From contig CATLIG010000002.1 in assembly GCA_949948985.1 (NCBI GenBank), positions 89,660-153,659 of the forward strand: a stretch of DNA of 64,000 nucleotides, read 5' to 3'. Shown one piece after another: positions 46,323 through 54,406 of the stretch (position 1 is its first letter; each line of letters opens with the position of its first letter). A program made the position numbers and the translations under genes. Source of the stretch: an uncultured Clostridia bacterium (lineage in GTDB: Bacteria > Bacillota > Clostridia > Lachnospirales > CAG-274). The notes under the pieces were generated by a model. That model had not been told where the DNA came from. It did not search any database and saw only the letters and a list, made by a program, of their open reading frames with translations.

Positions 46323-46937
46323 ATGCCGCTGTTCCCTTGGAGATATAATAATGGGTTTTATGGCAATACACAGGCTATGCCGTATATGAATCAGCAGTAT
46401 TTAAACGGAGGATTTAATACAGCCTATAATAATACGGCGTTTAATGAAATGGTTAAAAGAAACATTGAGGCGGAAAACGAAATAAAAAAAGAAAAAAATG
46501 ATATTTCAGAAAAGAAAAAAGCTGAAATTTGTTGTAAAATAGGAGAGTTTGCCGGAAACGAAAGAAATAGTTTTTTATTTTATGAATATTTAAGAGGAAT
46601 TTGCCACGATAAAAAATGCCGTGGAATTTTAAAAAAAATATCATATGACTGTGAGTATTCAAAAGATATTTATTTATCAATATATAAAAATTTATCGGGA
46701 GAAGATTTTTTTATCAGAAACAGCAATATTGATGAAAGTGTAAATTTTATTGAAGGAATTTTATGGGCGATTGAGGAAGAAAGCAATTCGGTTTTTGAGA
46801 TTTCAGAGGCTTTGATAAAGGTAAAAGAGGAAAGAGAAAAACTTATTTGCGTACTTCACAAAAAAAGCGGAAGAATTGGATTTTTAAATTATATACTTTG
46901 GAAAACAGGAGATTATGGTAAGCCGTATAATTTATAA
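46323..46937 (+). CDS. Uncharacterised protein with Asn/Tyr-rich N-terminus and ferritin-like helical region
   Basis: 204 residues, not assigned. The first 45 are Gly/Asn/Tyr/Gln-rich and look disordered (MPLFPWRYNNGFYGNTQAMP). Residues 60-200 are predicted helical, with spacings that recall a ferritin-like four-helix bundle: EFAGNERNSFLFYEYLRGI, then CEYSKDIYLSIYKNL, then FIEGILWAIEEESNSVFEI. The similarity to spore-coat CotF or rubrerythrin-like folds is visual only, and conserved metal ligands are not obvious. GGGGAGTG precedes the ATG. It is monocistronic, followed directly by a family A element. Confidence 0.65.
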   Translation: MPLFPWRYNNGFYGNTQAMPYMNQQYLNGGFNTAYNNTAFNEMVKRNIEAENEIKKEKNDISEKKKAEICCKIGEFAGNERNSFLFYEYLRGICHDKKCRGILKKISYDCEYSKDIYLSIYKNLSGEDFFIRNSNIDESVNFIEGILWAIEEESNSVFEISEALIKVKEEREKLICVLHKKSGRIGFLNYILWKTGDYGKPYNL

Positions 46938-46940
46938 TTA

Positions 46941-47103
46941 TATAGTCAATCAACTTAAAAATAAGTAAGTTCGGCGGCAAAAAATCCTTTTTACCGTGTT
47001 GCCGTAGGTCGGCATAGGCATTCGGCTATGCCGACCTACCTCGCCTTGCAAAAATAATTTTTTGTTCGTTTCTTTTTTCTCATTTTCAAGTTGATTGACT
47101 ATA
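46941..47103. repeat. Family A palindromic element, long form (reversed)
   Basis: Perfect 16-bp ends enclose a second perfect stem, GTAGGTCGGCATAG (47004-47017) and CTATGCCGACCTAC (47026-47039), with an 8-nt loop. Orientation is opposite to the copies at 8517 and 12030. The right end shares its final TATA with an abutting family B end. Confidence 0.9.
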
Positions 47104-47230
47104 GCGAAACAATAGGATAGATGATATTTAATAAAATCTGATATATCAGGAAATTCTTTAATTAGATTTTTTTTGCTTTTTCGGAATTGCTGTAAAGTTC
47201 GAAAGAAGTTTATTGTTTCACAATAAAAAT
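47099..47230. repeat. Composite of family B, E and D ends
   Basis: TATAGCGAAACAATAGGAT (B left end), TTCGGAATTGCTGTAAA at 47180 (E right end), GTTCGAAAGAAGTTTATTG (D end) and TATTGTTTCACAATAAAAAT follow one another, as if elements had inserted into or beside each other. Confidence 0.5.
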
Positions 47231-47247
47231 TCCGAGAATTGTTATTA

Positions 47248-47386
47248 GAACCTGTCTAAAATTTAAAAAAAGCCTGTCTAAAAACAAAATATACACAAAA
47301 AATCAGCGAAAATAAAATTATTTTGAAGCGTAATGATATTATTTTCACTAATTTTTTGGATATTTTAATAGTTTTTAGACAGGCTC
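47248..47386. mobile_element. IS5-related miniature inverted-repeat element
   Basis: Ends GAACCTGTCTAAAAT (47248-47262) and TTTTTAGACAGGCTC (47372-47386) are inverted and flanked by TTA on each side (47245-47247 and 47387-47389), as expected of a 3-bp target duplication. A second inner terminus AGCCTGTCTAAAAAC at 47271 pairs perfectly with the right end. The terminus GAGCCTGTCTAAAA also starts the insertion sequence at 63602. At 139 bp it has no coding capacity. Confidence 0.75.
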
Positions 47387-47462
47387 TTAGTCTTGTTGCG
47401 GTGGTCTAAAAACAGGTTTGTCAAAGAAATATAAAAAAGTTTAACAATATTTGCTTTTTTTA

Positions 47463-47491
47463 TTGGCAAACGTAAATTTTTATGATATAAT
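47463..47491 (+). promoter_or_regulatory. Promoter of the SCIFF peptide gene
   Basis: TTGGCA and a perfect TATAAT with a 17-bp spacer, 43 nt before the scfA ATG. AAGGAGG lies at 47518-47524. Confidence 0.75.
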
Positions 47492-47533
47492 ACAGTGATA
47501 TAATTATTTTAATATTTAAGGAGGTTTTTTTTA

Positions 47534-47674
47534 ATGAAACATATTAAAACTTTAAACGCTAAATTACTTACAAATACCGTGGCAAAGGGAGGATGCGGAG
47601 AATGTCAGACTTCTTGCCAGTCTGCATGCAAAACGTCATGTACTGTAGCAAACCAGTCTTGTGAAAATAAATAA
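47534..47674 (+). CDS. scfA: SCIFF ranthipeptide precursor (six cysteines in forty-five residues)
   Basis: A 46-residue precursor peptide. The N-terminal half (MKHIKTLNAKLLTNTVAKGG) is the conserved leader; the core holds six Cys at 21, 24, 28, 32, 36 and 43. It matches the SCIFF family found almost throughout Clostridia. In the studied homologue CteA, the maturase joins Cys32 to Thr37 by a thioether to a non-alpha carbon; both residues are present here at the same positions. A strong promoter and ribosome site suggest high expression. A hairpin after the gene (47702-47745) would limit read-through to the maturase gene scfB. The role of the mature peptide is not settled. Confidence 0.95.
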   Translation: MKHIKTLNAKLLTNTVAKGGCGECQTSCQSACKTSCTVANQSCENK

Positions 47675-47701
47675 TTGCAAAACGTAAAGTTATAGATTAT
47701 A

Positions 47702-47745
47702 TATGAAAACACGGATTATTTTTAGTCTGTGTTTTCATAATTTTT
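47702..47745 (+). terminator. Terminator or attenuator between scfA and scfB
   Basis: TATGAAAACAC (47702-47712) and GTGTTTTCATA (47729-47739) form a perfect 11-bp stem followed by ATTTTTAT. Confidence 0.75.
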
Positions 47746-47896
47746 ATATGCCCTGAGTTTTGGAATTGGTAAAAAAGTTTATGTTAGGATATATTGTATA
47801 GATAAAAAGTATTATGTTTAAGTAGTTTGTGAGTTTTTTAGTTATCGCTAATGGGATATTCCTGCAAAAATTATGCTTTGTCTGACAAAAAATATC

Positions 47897-47938
47897 TTGT
47901 CAGTCGCCATTGCTCAGGTTACCGAACAGGTTCATTGA
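47897..47938. repeat. Family C right-end copy
   Basis: TTGTCAGTCGCCATTGCTCA followed by GGTTACCGAACAGGTTCATTG, preceded by CTTTGTCTGACAAAAAATAT. It lies between scfA and scfB. Confidence 0.5.
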
Positions 47939-48069
47939 TTTGCTATAAATTAAAGTGAGTTTTTATAATATATATTAAAGGGTGTTCTGCCGAAAAAATG
48001 ATTTCTGAGTTTTTGATGAATTTTTAACGGAAACACGCTATTTTTATGTTTACTGAAGGGAGTAACATT

Positions 48070-49425
48070 ATGATACATAAGTACAGTATGAACGGTTTTA
48101 ACATTGTAATGGATATAAACAGCGGCGCCGTTCATGTTGTTGATGACACGGTATTTGATGTTTTGGACTTTTATGAGGAAAAAAACAGAGATAAAAATGA
48201 AATAATAAAAGAACTGAACAGTAAATATTCCGAAGAGGAAATTTCAGAAGCTTTTGAGGAAATTTTAGAACTTGAAAAAAACAATACGCTTTTTTCAGAG
48301 GATATTTATGAAGAGATTATTCCGAAAATTGAGAAACGCAGTCCTGTTGTGAAAGCTTTATGCCTTCACATCGCTCACGACTGCAATCTTAAATGCAAGT
48401 ATTGTTTTGCGGAGGAAGGCGAGTATCACGGAAAGCGTTCTCTTATGAGTTATGAGGTAGGAAAAAAAGCTATTGATTTTCTTGTTAAGGCGTCAGGTTC
48501 AAGAAAAAATCTGGAGGTGGATTTTTTCGGGGGTGAACCATTAATGAATTTTGATGTTGTTAAACAAATTGTTGAATATGCCAGAAGCGTTGAAAAAGAA
48601 AATAATAAAAATTTTAGGTTTACAATTACTACTAACGGTATATTGCTTAATGATGATATTATAGGATACATCAATGAAAATATGCATAACGTTGTTCTAA
48701 GTATTGACGGAAGAAAAGAAATAAATGACAGTATACGTGTAAGGGCTGATGGAAAAGGTTCTTATGATAATATAGTTCCTAAATTTAAAAAGGTTGCCCA
48801 AAGCAGAAATCAGACGGATTACTATGTAAGAGGAACTTTTACAAGAAATAATCTTGACTTTTCAAAGGATGTATTTCATTTGGCTGATTTGGGATTTAAA
48901 CAAATATCTGTAGAGCCTGTTGTGGCTGATGAAAAAGAAAGCTATTCTATTAAAAGAGAAGATTTGCCCATAATTTTTAAAGAATATGAAAAACTTGCTG
49001 TTGAAATGCTTAAACGTAAAAAAGAGGGCAATGATTTTAATTTTTTCCATTTTATGATTGACCTTTCAGGAGGACCATGTGTTATAAAAAGGCTTGTTGG
49101 CTGCGGCTCAGGAACGGAATATCTTGCCGTTACTCCCGAGGGTGACATATATCCTTGTCATCAGTTTGTCGGCATAGATGAATTTAAAATGGGAGATGTG
49201 GATAACGGTGTTGTCAGAAATGACATAAGAACTGATTTTGAAAACTGCAACGTCTACTCAAAACCTGAATGTAAAAAATGCTGGGCAAAGTTTTATTGCA
49301 GCGGAGGCTGTACAGCTAATTCTTTTAATACACATAAAGACCTTATTACTCCTTATGAAATAGGCTGTGCACTTCAGAAAAAAAGAATAGAGTGCGCTGT
49401 TATGATGAAAGCGGCGGAAGAATAA
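48070..49425 (+). CDS. scfB: SCIFF radical SAM maturase
   Basis: A 451-residue radical SAM/SPASM enzyme that installs thioether links in the SCIFF peptide. Residues 1-95 form the precursor-recognition (RRE-like) region (KYSMNGFNIVMDINSGAVHVVDD read in parts). The radical SAM cluster motif is CNLKCKYC (Cys105, Cys109, Cys112), followed by DFFGGEPL and SIDGRKEIND. The SPASM/twitch region has auxiliary-cluster cysteines in GCGSGTEYLAVTPEGDIYPC and CKKCWAKFYCSGGC. The ATG at 48070 gives the family-typical MIHKYSMNGF start and has GAAGGGAG upstream. Genes for secD, secF, recJ and apt downstream are the usual clostridial neighbours. Confidence 0.96.
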   Translation: MIHKYSMNGFNIVMDINSGAVHVVDDTVFDVLDFYEEKNRDKNEIIKELNSKYSEEEISEAFEEILELEKNNTLFSEDIYEEIIPKIEKRSPVVKALCLHIAHDCNLKCKYCFAEEGEYHGKRSLMSYEVGKKAIDFLVKASGSRKNLEVDFFGGEPLMNFDVVKQIVEYARSVEKENNKNFRFTITTNGILLNDDIIGYINENMHNVVLSIDGRKEINDSIRVRADGKGSYDNIVPKFKKVAQSRNQTDYYVRGTFTRNNLDFSKDVFHLADLGFKQISVEPVVADEKESYSIKREDLPIIFKEYEKLAVEMLKRKKEGNDFNFFHFMIDLSGGPCVIKRLVGCGSGTEYLAVTPEGDIYPCHQFVGIDEFKMGDVDNGVVRNDIRTDFENCNVYSKPECKKCWAKFYCSGGCTANSFNTHKDLITPYEIGCALQKKRIECAVMMKAAEE

Positions 49426-49448
49426 AAAATAGTTTTTATTTGATTTTT

Positions 49449-49549
49449 ATGGAATCAGCAGAATTTTTAGTGCGAAACAATAAAAAAATTCTTTAATATA
49501 TCAGTTTTTTTTAAATTTATCTGTTAATTCTTTTATTGTTTTGCTACAG
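49449..49549. repeat. Family B palindromic element
   Basis: GGAATCAGCAGAATTTTTAG and TGCGAAACAATAAAAAAATT at the left, AATTCTTTTATTGTTTTGCTA at the right (20 nt of it pair with the left block). Confidence 0.6.
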
Positions 49550-49580
49550 TTAATTAATATCTAAAGGGTTAAATTTTTTG

Positions 49581-49609
49581 TTGACGTATTTCATTTTACG
49601 TAATATAAT
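49581..49609 (+). promoter_or_regulatory. Strong promoter upstream of secDF
   Basis: TTGACG and a perfect TATAAT with exactly 17 bp between. It faces a small open frame at 49813 and secD at 50115. A family E palindrome lies in the transcript at 49659-49797. Confidence 0.65.
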
Positions 49610-49658
49610 GAAAAGCGGTGGGTTTTTATTATTTTGGAATTGTAAGACATAATAAAAA

Positions 49659-49797
49659 TACAGCCAATTCTGAGATAGACAGAAAAAATATTTTATTCAA
49701 AATTTCATTGAAAGGTGTTTAGCTTTTTAAACTCTAAGCTAAGAAATATTGAATAAAATAGTTTTTCTTTTCTCCGTCTATTGTGGAATTACTGTAA
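49659..49797. repeat. Family E palindromic element
   Basis: ATACAGCCAATTCTGAGATA and GACAGAAAAAATATTTTATT at the left pair with AATAAAATAGTTTTTCTTTTC and TATTGTGGAATTACTGTAA at the right (shown in parts). Arms of about 50 bp make this the longest palindrome in the window. Confidence 0.7.
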
Positions 49798-49812
49798 AAA
49801 GAAAGTTTATTT

Positions 49813-49914
49813 ATGAAAAGAAAGTATATGACATCAATTATTGCTGTTTTAATTATAGCAATAAGCGTGAGTAATGTTTTATACTTTGGGATATCAACAA
49901 ATGAAACAGGTTAA
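49813..49914 (+). CDS. Possible 33-residue single-helix membrane peptide
   Basis: The peptide starts MKRKYMTSIIAVLIIAISVS and has one hydrophobic helix (about 8-25) after a basic start, like a signal anchor. It lies downstream of a strong promoter and before secD. The ribosome site is weak (AAAGAAAG), so it may be a remnant of a longer exported protein or not be translated. Confidence 0.3.
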   Translation: MKRKYMTSIIAVLIIAISVSNVLYFGISTNETG

Positions 49915-50000
49915 AGAAACCATCCGCCAATGAATTAAAGCGTGATAAAATGAAAAACAGCAGGGTATACAAAGCGGATTAGCGCTGTATTAAAGTTTAT

Positions 50001-50095
50001 TTACAGCAATTCGCAGAATTTTTAGCTCGAAACTATAAAAGAATTATTTGATTTCAGATATTAATGTTTATTTGTTCTTTTATTGTTTCGCTATA
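50001..50095. repeat. Family B/E hybrid palindromic element
   Basis: TTACAGCAATTCGCAGAATT at the left (E-like end) continues into TCGAAACTATAAAAGAATT, which pairs with TTCTTTTATTGTTTCGCTATA at the right (B end). It ends 20 nt before secD. Confidence 0.55.
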
Positions 50096-50114
50096 AAAGG
50101 AGGAAATTTACAAA

Positions 50115-51437
50115 ATGAAAAGAAAAAATGTAATTATACTTATTGTGCTTTTGGTTGTTGCATTAGGTATGAGCGCTATTTCATATTTTGGAATAGATGT
50201 CCCTGAAATGGGGTGGAATAAAACACTTAGCGCTCAGAATATTAAGCACGGGCTTGACTTAGACGGCGGTATTTATGTTGTTTATCAGGCTAAAGGGCAG
50301 GACGGCAATGTAATAAACAATCCGTCAGGCGAGGATATGAACGCGGCTTCACAGATGTTGAGAAACAGACTTGATATGAACGGCTGGACAGACGGAGAGG
50401 TTTCTATTGAGGGAGGAAACAGGCTTCGTGTTGAAATTCCCGGTATTTCAAACGCTGAAGAGGCTATTGAGGGAATAGGACAAGCAGGGATTCTTGAATT
50501 CGCCGATGAAAACGGTATGCAGATTATGCCTATAGAGGGCGGCGGTCAGATTGCTGTAAGAAATACCGAAGTGCCGGCGCTTTTGACAGGAAGTAACGTA
50601 TCAAATGCTAGTGTGGGGTTTGGAGACCAAAGTAATACAGGAAAAAATGAATATTACATTAATCTTGAGTTTGATTCTGAAGGTACGGAGCTTTTTAAAA
50701 ACGCTACCTCGGCAAATATAGGAAAACCTCTTTATATTTGCCTTGATTCGATGAGTATTTCAGGACCGAGAGTAAACAGCGCCATTACAAACGGTAAAGC
50801 TGTTATTACAGGAACATTTACAAAAGATGAGGCTACGAGAATTGCCAATCTTATAAATTCCGGTTCTCTTCCATTTTCTCTTGAAGCTATAGAGCATCAG
50901 AGTATCGGCGCTACTTTGGGAGCGGAAGCTCTTAACACAAGTCTTTTCGCCGGAGTGATTGGTGTTGCACTTGTATTTATATTTATGATTATTTTTTACA
51001 GAGTTTCAGGTGTTGCAGCGGACTGGGCTTTGGTTATTTATTTATCAGCCGAGCTTATAATATTAAACGGTCTTAATATAACTCTTACACTGCCCGGTAT
51101 TGCAGGTATTATACTTTCTGTAGGTATGGCTGTTGACGCTAACGTAATTATATTTGAGAGAATTAAAGAAGAATTGGCGGCGGGAAGAACATTAAGACTT
51201 GCCCTTGAAAATGGTTTCTCAAGAGCTTTTCCGGCGATTTTTGACAGTAATATTACAACTCTTATTGCCTGCGTTGTGCTTTTCTGGCTTGGAACAGGAC
51301 CTATAAGAGGTTTTGCCCAGACGCTCGCTATAGGTATTGTTTTGTCAATGTTTACGGCTCTGGTTATTACAAGATATATAATTAAAGGTCTTGTAGGTGC
51401 AGGTGTTAAAAATCCGAAGTTTTTTGGCGGCAAATAG
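50115..51437 (+). CDS. secD: Protein translocase subunit SecD
   Basis: A 440-residue membrane protein of the SecDF complex, which uses the proton gradient to pull exported proteins across the membrane. It has an N-terminal helix (about 5-24), an extracytoplasmic P1 region (LDLDGGIYVVYQAKG, MLRNRLDMNGW), and a cluster of five helices (about 285-430) with the conserved GADWALVIY-type and SVGMAVDANVIIFERIKEEL segments. AAAGGAGG precedes the ATG by 9 nt. secF follows 12 nt later. The periplasmic domain is short, as in other Clostridia. Confidence 0.96.
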   Translation: MKRKNVIILIVLLVVALGMSAISYFGIDVPEMGWNKTLSAQNIKHGLDLDGGIYVVYQAKGQDGNVINNPSGEDMNAASQMLRNRLDMNGWTDGEVSIEGGNRLRVEIPGISNAEEAIEGIGQAGILEFADENGMQIMPIEGGGQIAVRNTEVPALLTGSNVSNASVGFGDQSNTGKNEYYINLEFDSEGTELFKNATSANIGKPLYICLDSMSISGPRVNSAITNGKAVITGTFTKDEATRIANLINSGSLPFSLEAIEHQSIGATLGAEALNTSLFAGVIGVALVFIFMIIFYRVSGVAADWALVIYLSAELIILNGLNITLTLPGIAGIILSVGMAVDANVIIFERIKEELAAGRTLRLALENGFSRAFPAIFDSNITTLIACVVLFWLGTGPIRGFAQTLAIGIVLSMFTALVITRYIIKGLVGAGVKNPKFFGGK

Positions 51438-51449
51438 GAGGTTTTATAA

Positions 51450-52367
51450 ATGGATATTATTAAAAATAAGGTTATTTATTTTGCCGTTTCGATTGCTGTA
51501 ATTCTAATCGGAATTGGATTTATGATATATAACTATTCGGAAGGAAACGGTCTTTTTAATTTAGACATTCAGTTCGCCGGAGGTACTTCCATTAAAGTGG
51601 AAAAACTTGGACAAGAATTTAATAATGATGATATTTCAGCTATTGTTTCAGAAGTAATCAACGATGGCTGTCAAATTCAAAGACTCGAATCCATTGATAC
51701 TTCAAGCGGAGATACAAATATAGGTTTCAGTATAAAAATAAAAAATATAGAAAATAATCAGCTTTCTGATATAAAAAACAAAATATGTGAAAAATACAAT
51801 ATAAAAGATGAAGATATTGAGTCAACATCAATTAGTCCGACAATAAGCGGTGAAATGCAGAACAACGCTATTATGGCAGTGGTTGTTTCTTGTATAGCTA
51901 TGCTTATATATGTGTCTTTAAGATTCAGAGATATTAAAATAGGCTCAAGCTGTATTATTGCCCTTGTACACGATGCACTTATTGTTCTCGCTTGTTACGC
52001 TATTTTCAGAATTCCTTTTAACAATTCTTTTATTGCCGCTATCCTTACTGTGCTGGGTTATTCAATTAATGCTTCTATAGTTATTTTTGACAGACTTCGT
52101 GAGAACAGACGCAGGCTTGGCTCGAAAAACAGCGCTGATATTATGAATGTAAGTATTAATCAGTCTATGAGACGTTCTATATATACCTCATTGACTACAT
52201 TCTTTACTATTGTTTCTCTTTATGTATTTGGCGTTCAATCTATAAAGGAATTTGCTTTGCCTATAGTTGTTGGTATTATATGCGGTACTTATTCTTCCGT
52301 ATTCCTTGTAGGCTCTTTATGGCATATGTTTGATTCATTTAAAAAGGATAAAAGACAAAAAGCATAA
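51450..52367 (+). CDS. secF: Protein translocase subunit SecF
   Basis: A 305-residue partner of SecD with six membrane helices. The first extracytoplasmic part has LDIQFAGGTSIKVE, and the later helices carry LVHDALIVLACYAIF and GYSINASIVIFDRLRENRR, the SecF signature. Length is normal. The gene is separated from secD by 12 nt with its own AGGAGG, and a good terminator follows it, so secD-secF is a closed unit. Confidence 0.96.
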   Translation: MDIIKNKVIYFAVSIAVILIGIGFMIYNYSEGNGLFNLDIQFAGGTSIKVEKLGQEFNNDDISAIVSEVINDGCQIQRLESIDTSSGDTNIGFSIKIKNIENNQLSDIKNKICEKYNIKDEDIESTSISPTISGEMQNNAIMAVVVSCIAMLIYVSLRFRDIKIGSSCIIALVHDALIVLACYAIFRIPFNNSFIAAILTVLGYSINASIVIFDRLRENRRRLGSKNSADIMNVSINQSMRRSIYTSLTTFFTIVSLYVFGVQSIKEFALPIVVGIICGTYSSVFLVGSLWHMFDSFKKDKRQKA

Positions 52368-52406
52368 GCTATTTGTAAATATGCCGGATTTTATCAACGT
52401 TTTCTA

Positions 52407-52442
52407 AAAGGGTTGCTGTCATTTTCCGGCAACCCTTTTATA
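52407..52442 (+). terminator. Terminator of secDF
   Basis: AAAAGGGTTGC (52407-52417) and GCAACCCTTTT (52429-52439) form a perfect 11-bp stem, 40 nt after secF. Confidence 0.8.
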
Positions 52443-52548
52443 GACCTGTTCATAAACTTTACTGTATGCCGTTTTAGCAATTTTTGCCGTCGTATTTTGC
52501 CGACAAGTTCTTGTTAATTCGGCTTTCCTTGTTTACGGAATAGGTCTA
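52443..52548. repeat. Degenerate family C element
   Basis: AGACCTGTTCATAAACTT at the left and TTTACGGAATAGGTCTA at the right are near complements, and GCCGTCGTATTTTGCCGA inside resembles the CCGTCATACTTTGCCTGA block of other copies. Confidence 0.4.
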
Positions 52549-52568
52549 ATTTTTGGAGGATTATTTTT

Positions 52569-54353
52569 ATGACAGTGTGGACTATCAGAAAATGTAATGT
52601 CGATATAAAAAAAATGTCACAGGATATCAATATAAGCGAGATTTTTGCCCAAGTCCTCGGAAATAGAGGTATTTACTCAAAAAAAGCGGCTGATTTATAT
52701 ATAAAGCCAAGAATTGCCCTTATGCATGATACTATGTTTATGAAGGATATTGAAAAGGCAATTAAGATAATTATACAGGCGAAGGACGAAAATAAAAAAG
52801 TTTTTATTTACGGGGATTATGATGTTGATGGAGTCACAAGCACTGTTATTTTATATAAAGCGCTTAAACAGTTTGGCTGTAATGTCGATTATTATATACC
52901 AAACAGAAAATACGAGGGATATGGTCTTAACAAAAACTGTATATCAGCGATGAAAGAAAGAGGCTGTAATATTGTTTTTACCTGCGATAACGGAATAGCG
53001 TCTGTTGATGAGGCTATATATATAAAAGAACTTGGAATGGAATTTATTATTCTTGACCATCATGAACCGGCTTTTTCAGAAAACGGCGAAGAGGATATTA
53101 TTCCCTGTGCTGACGCTGTCATCGACTGCAAGCAGAAAAAATGCGGATATCCTTTTAAAATGCTGTGTGCCGGAGCGATGGCATATAAGTTTATAAAAGC
53201 TCTCTTTGAATATGCCGGCTGTCAGATTGAGAACGAGGCGGAACTGTTTGTTTTTGCTGCTATAGCGACTGTATGTGATATTGTGGATTTATGTGATGAA
53301 AACAGAATTATTGTAAGAAACGGGCTTAGAATACTTAATTCGGGAAGAAGAATGAACACCGGAATTAAGGCTCTTCTTGAATGTCAAAGTTTGAAAAAAA
53401 AGATTACTGAAGAAACTTTAGGATTTATTATAGGTCCGTGTATTAATGCCTCAGGAAGAATTGAAAGCGCCGTGGAGGCGGTGGAGCTATTTCTTGAGGA
53501 GGATTATGACAAAGCTCTTTTAAAGGCGAAAAGGCTTGTTGAAATAAACGAGGAAAGAAAAAAAATCACATCGGACGCTTATGAAAGAGCTATTGACAAT
53601 ATTGAGAATTCTTCTGTCAAAAATGATAAAATTATGGTTGTTTATGATGAAAATATTGACGAAAGCGTTATTGGAATTGTAGCGGGAAGAATTAAAGAAC
53701 ATTATTACAGACCTGTAATTGTAATTTCAAAGGGCGAGGAATTTGACAAAGGTTCAGGCAGGTCTATTGATGGATATAACATGTTTGAAAATCTTTTCGC
53801 TAACAGGGAGCTTTTTGTTAAATGCGGAGGACACGCAATGGCGGCAGGGCTTTCTATTGAGCATAAAAATGTGGAAGTTCTCAGAAAAAGACTGAATGAA
53901 AACTGTATGCTTACAGAAAAAGAACTTACGGAGGTTATAAGAATTGACAAAGAGTTGGTTTTTGCGGATTTAACTATTGAACTGGCGGAAGAGCTTAATA
54001 TTATGAGACCTTTTGGAAAAGAAAATCCACAAGCTCTCTTTGCTACCAAAAACGTACTTGTAAAAGCTTTAAGATATGTTGGGGCAAATCAAAATATTAT
54101 TCAGTTTATTTTTTCCGATGAAAATAATATTAATGTAAAAGGTATTTCTTTCAGGGGGTTTGACAAGTTTAAAAAGCTTATTGAAAATAATTTTGATAAT
54201 AAAGTTCAGAATGAGGTTTTTGGCGGCTCTGTAAAAAACATATCTTTATTTCTTGATATTGTTTACACAATTGAAATAAACGAGTATAATAATAAAAAGA
54301 ATGTTCAGCTTATTATTAAAGACTTTAGAAAAAGTCGATACCATATTTTTTAA
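52569..54353 (+). CDS. recJ: Single-stranded-DNA-specific exonuclease RecJ
   Basis: A 5'-to-3' exonuclease of the DHH family used in recombination and mismatch repair. The 594-residue protein shows motif I (YGDYDVDGVTST), motif II (CDNGIAS), motif III (ILDHHEP, the DHH signature), motif IV and the DHHA1 domain with GRSIDGYNMFENL and CGGHAMAAGLSIE. GGAGGA precedes the ATG. It lacks the long C-terminal extension seen in Bacillus RecJ. apt follows 53 nt later, the usual clostridial neighbour. Confidence 0.95.
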   Translation: MTVWTIRKCNVDIKKMSQDINISEIFAQVLGNRGIYSKKAADLYIKPRIALMHDTMFMKDIEKAIKIIIQAKDENKKVFIYGDYDVDGVTSTVILYKALKQFGCNVDYYIPNRKYEGYGLNKNCISAMKERGCNIVFTCDNGIASVDEAIYIKELGMEFIILDHHEPAFSENGEEDIIPCADAVIDCKQKKCGYPFKMLCAGAMAYKFIKALFEYAGCQIENEAELFVFAAIATVCDIVDLCDENRIIVRNGLRILNSGRRMNTGIKALLECQSLKKKITEETLGFIIGPCINASGRIESAVEAVELFLEEDYDKALLKAKRLVEINEERKKITSDAYERAIDNIENSSVKNDKIMVVYDENIDESVIGIVAGRIKEHYYRPVIVISKGEEFDKGSGRSIDGYNMFENLFANRELFVKCGGHAMAAGLSIEHKNVEVLRKRLNENCMLTEKELTEVIRIDKELVFADLTIELAEELNIMRPFGKENPQALFATKNVLVKALRYVGANQNIIQFIFSDENNINVKGISFRGFDKFKKLIENNFDNKVQNEVFGGSVKNISLFLDIVYTIEINEYNNKKNVQLIIKDFRKSRYHIF

Positions 54354-54406
54354 TATTTTTTGAAAGCCTGAATCTTAGGTGTCGACTCTATAAAGTGGAG
54401 GATTTT

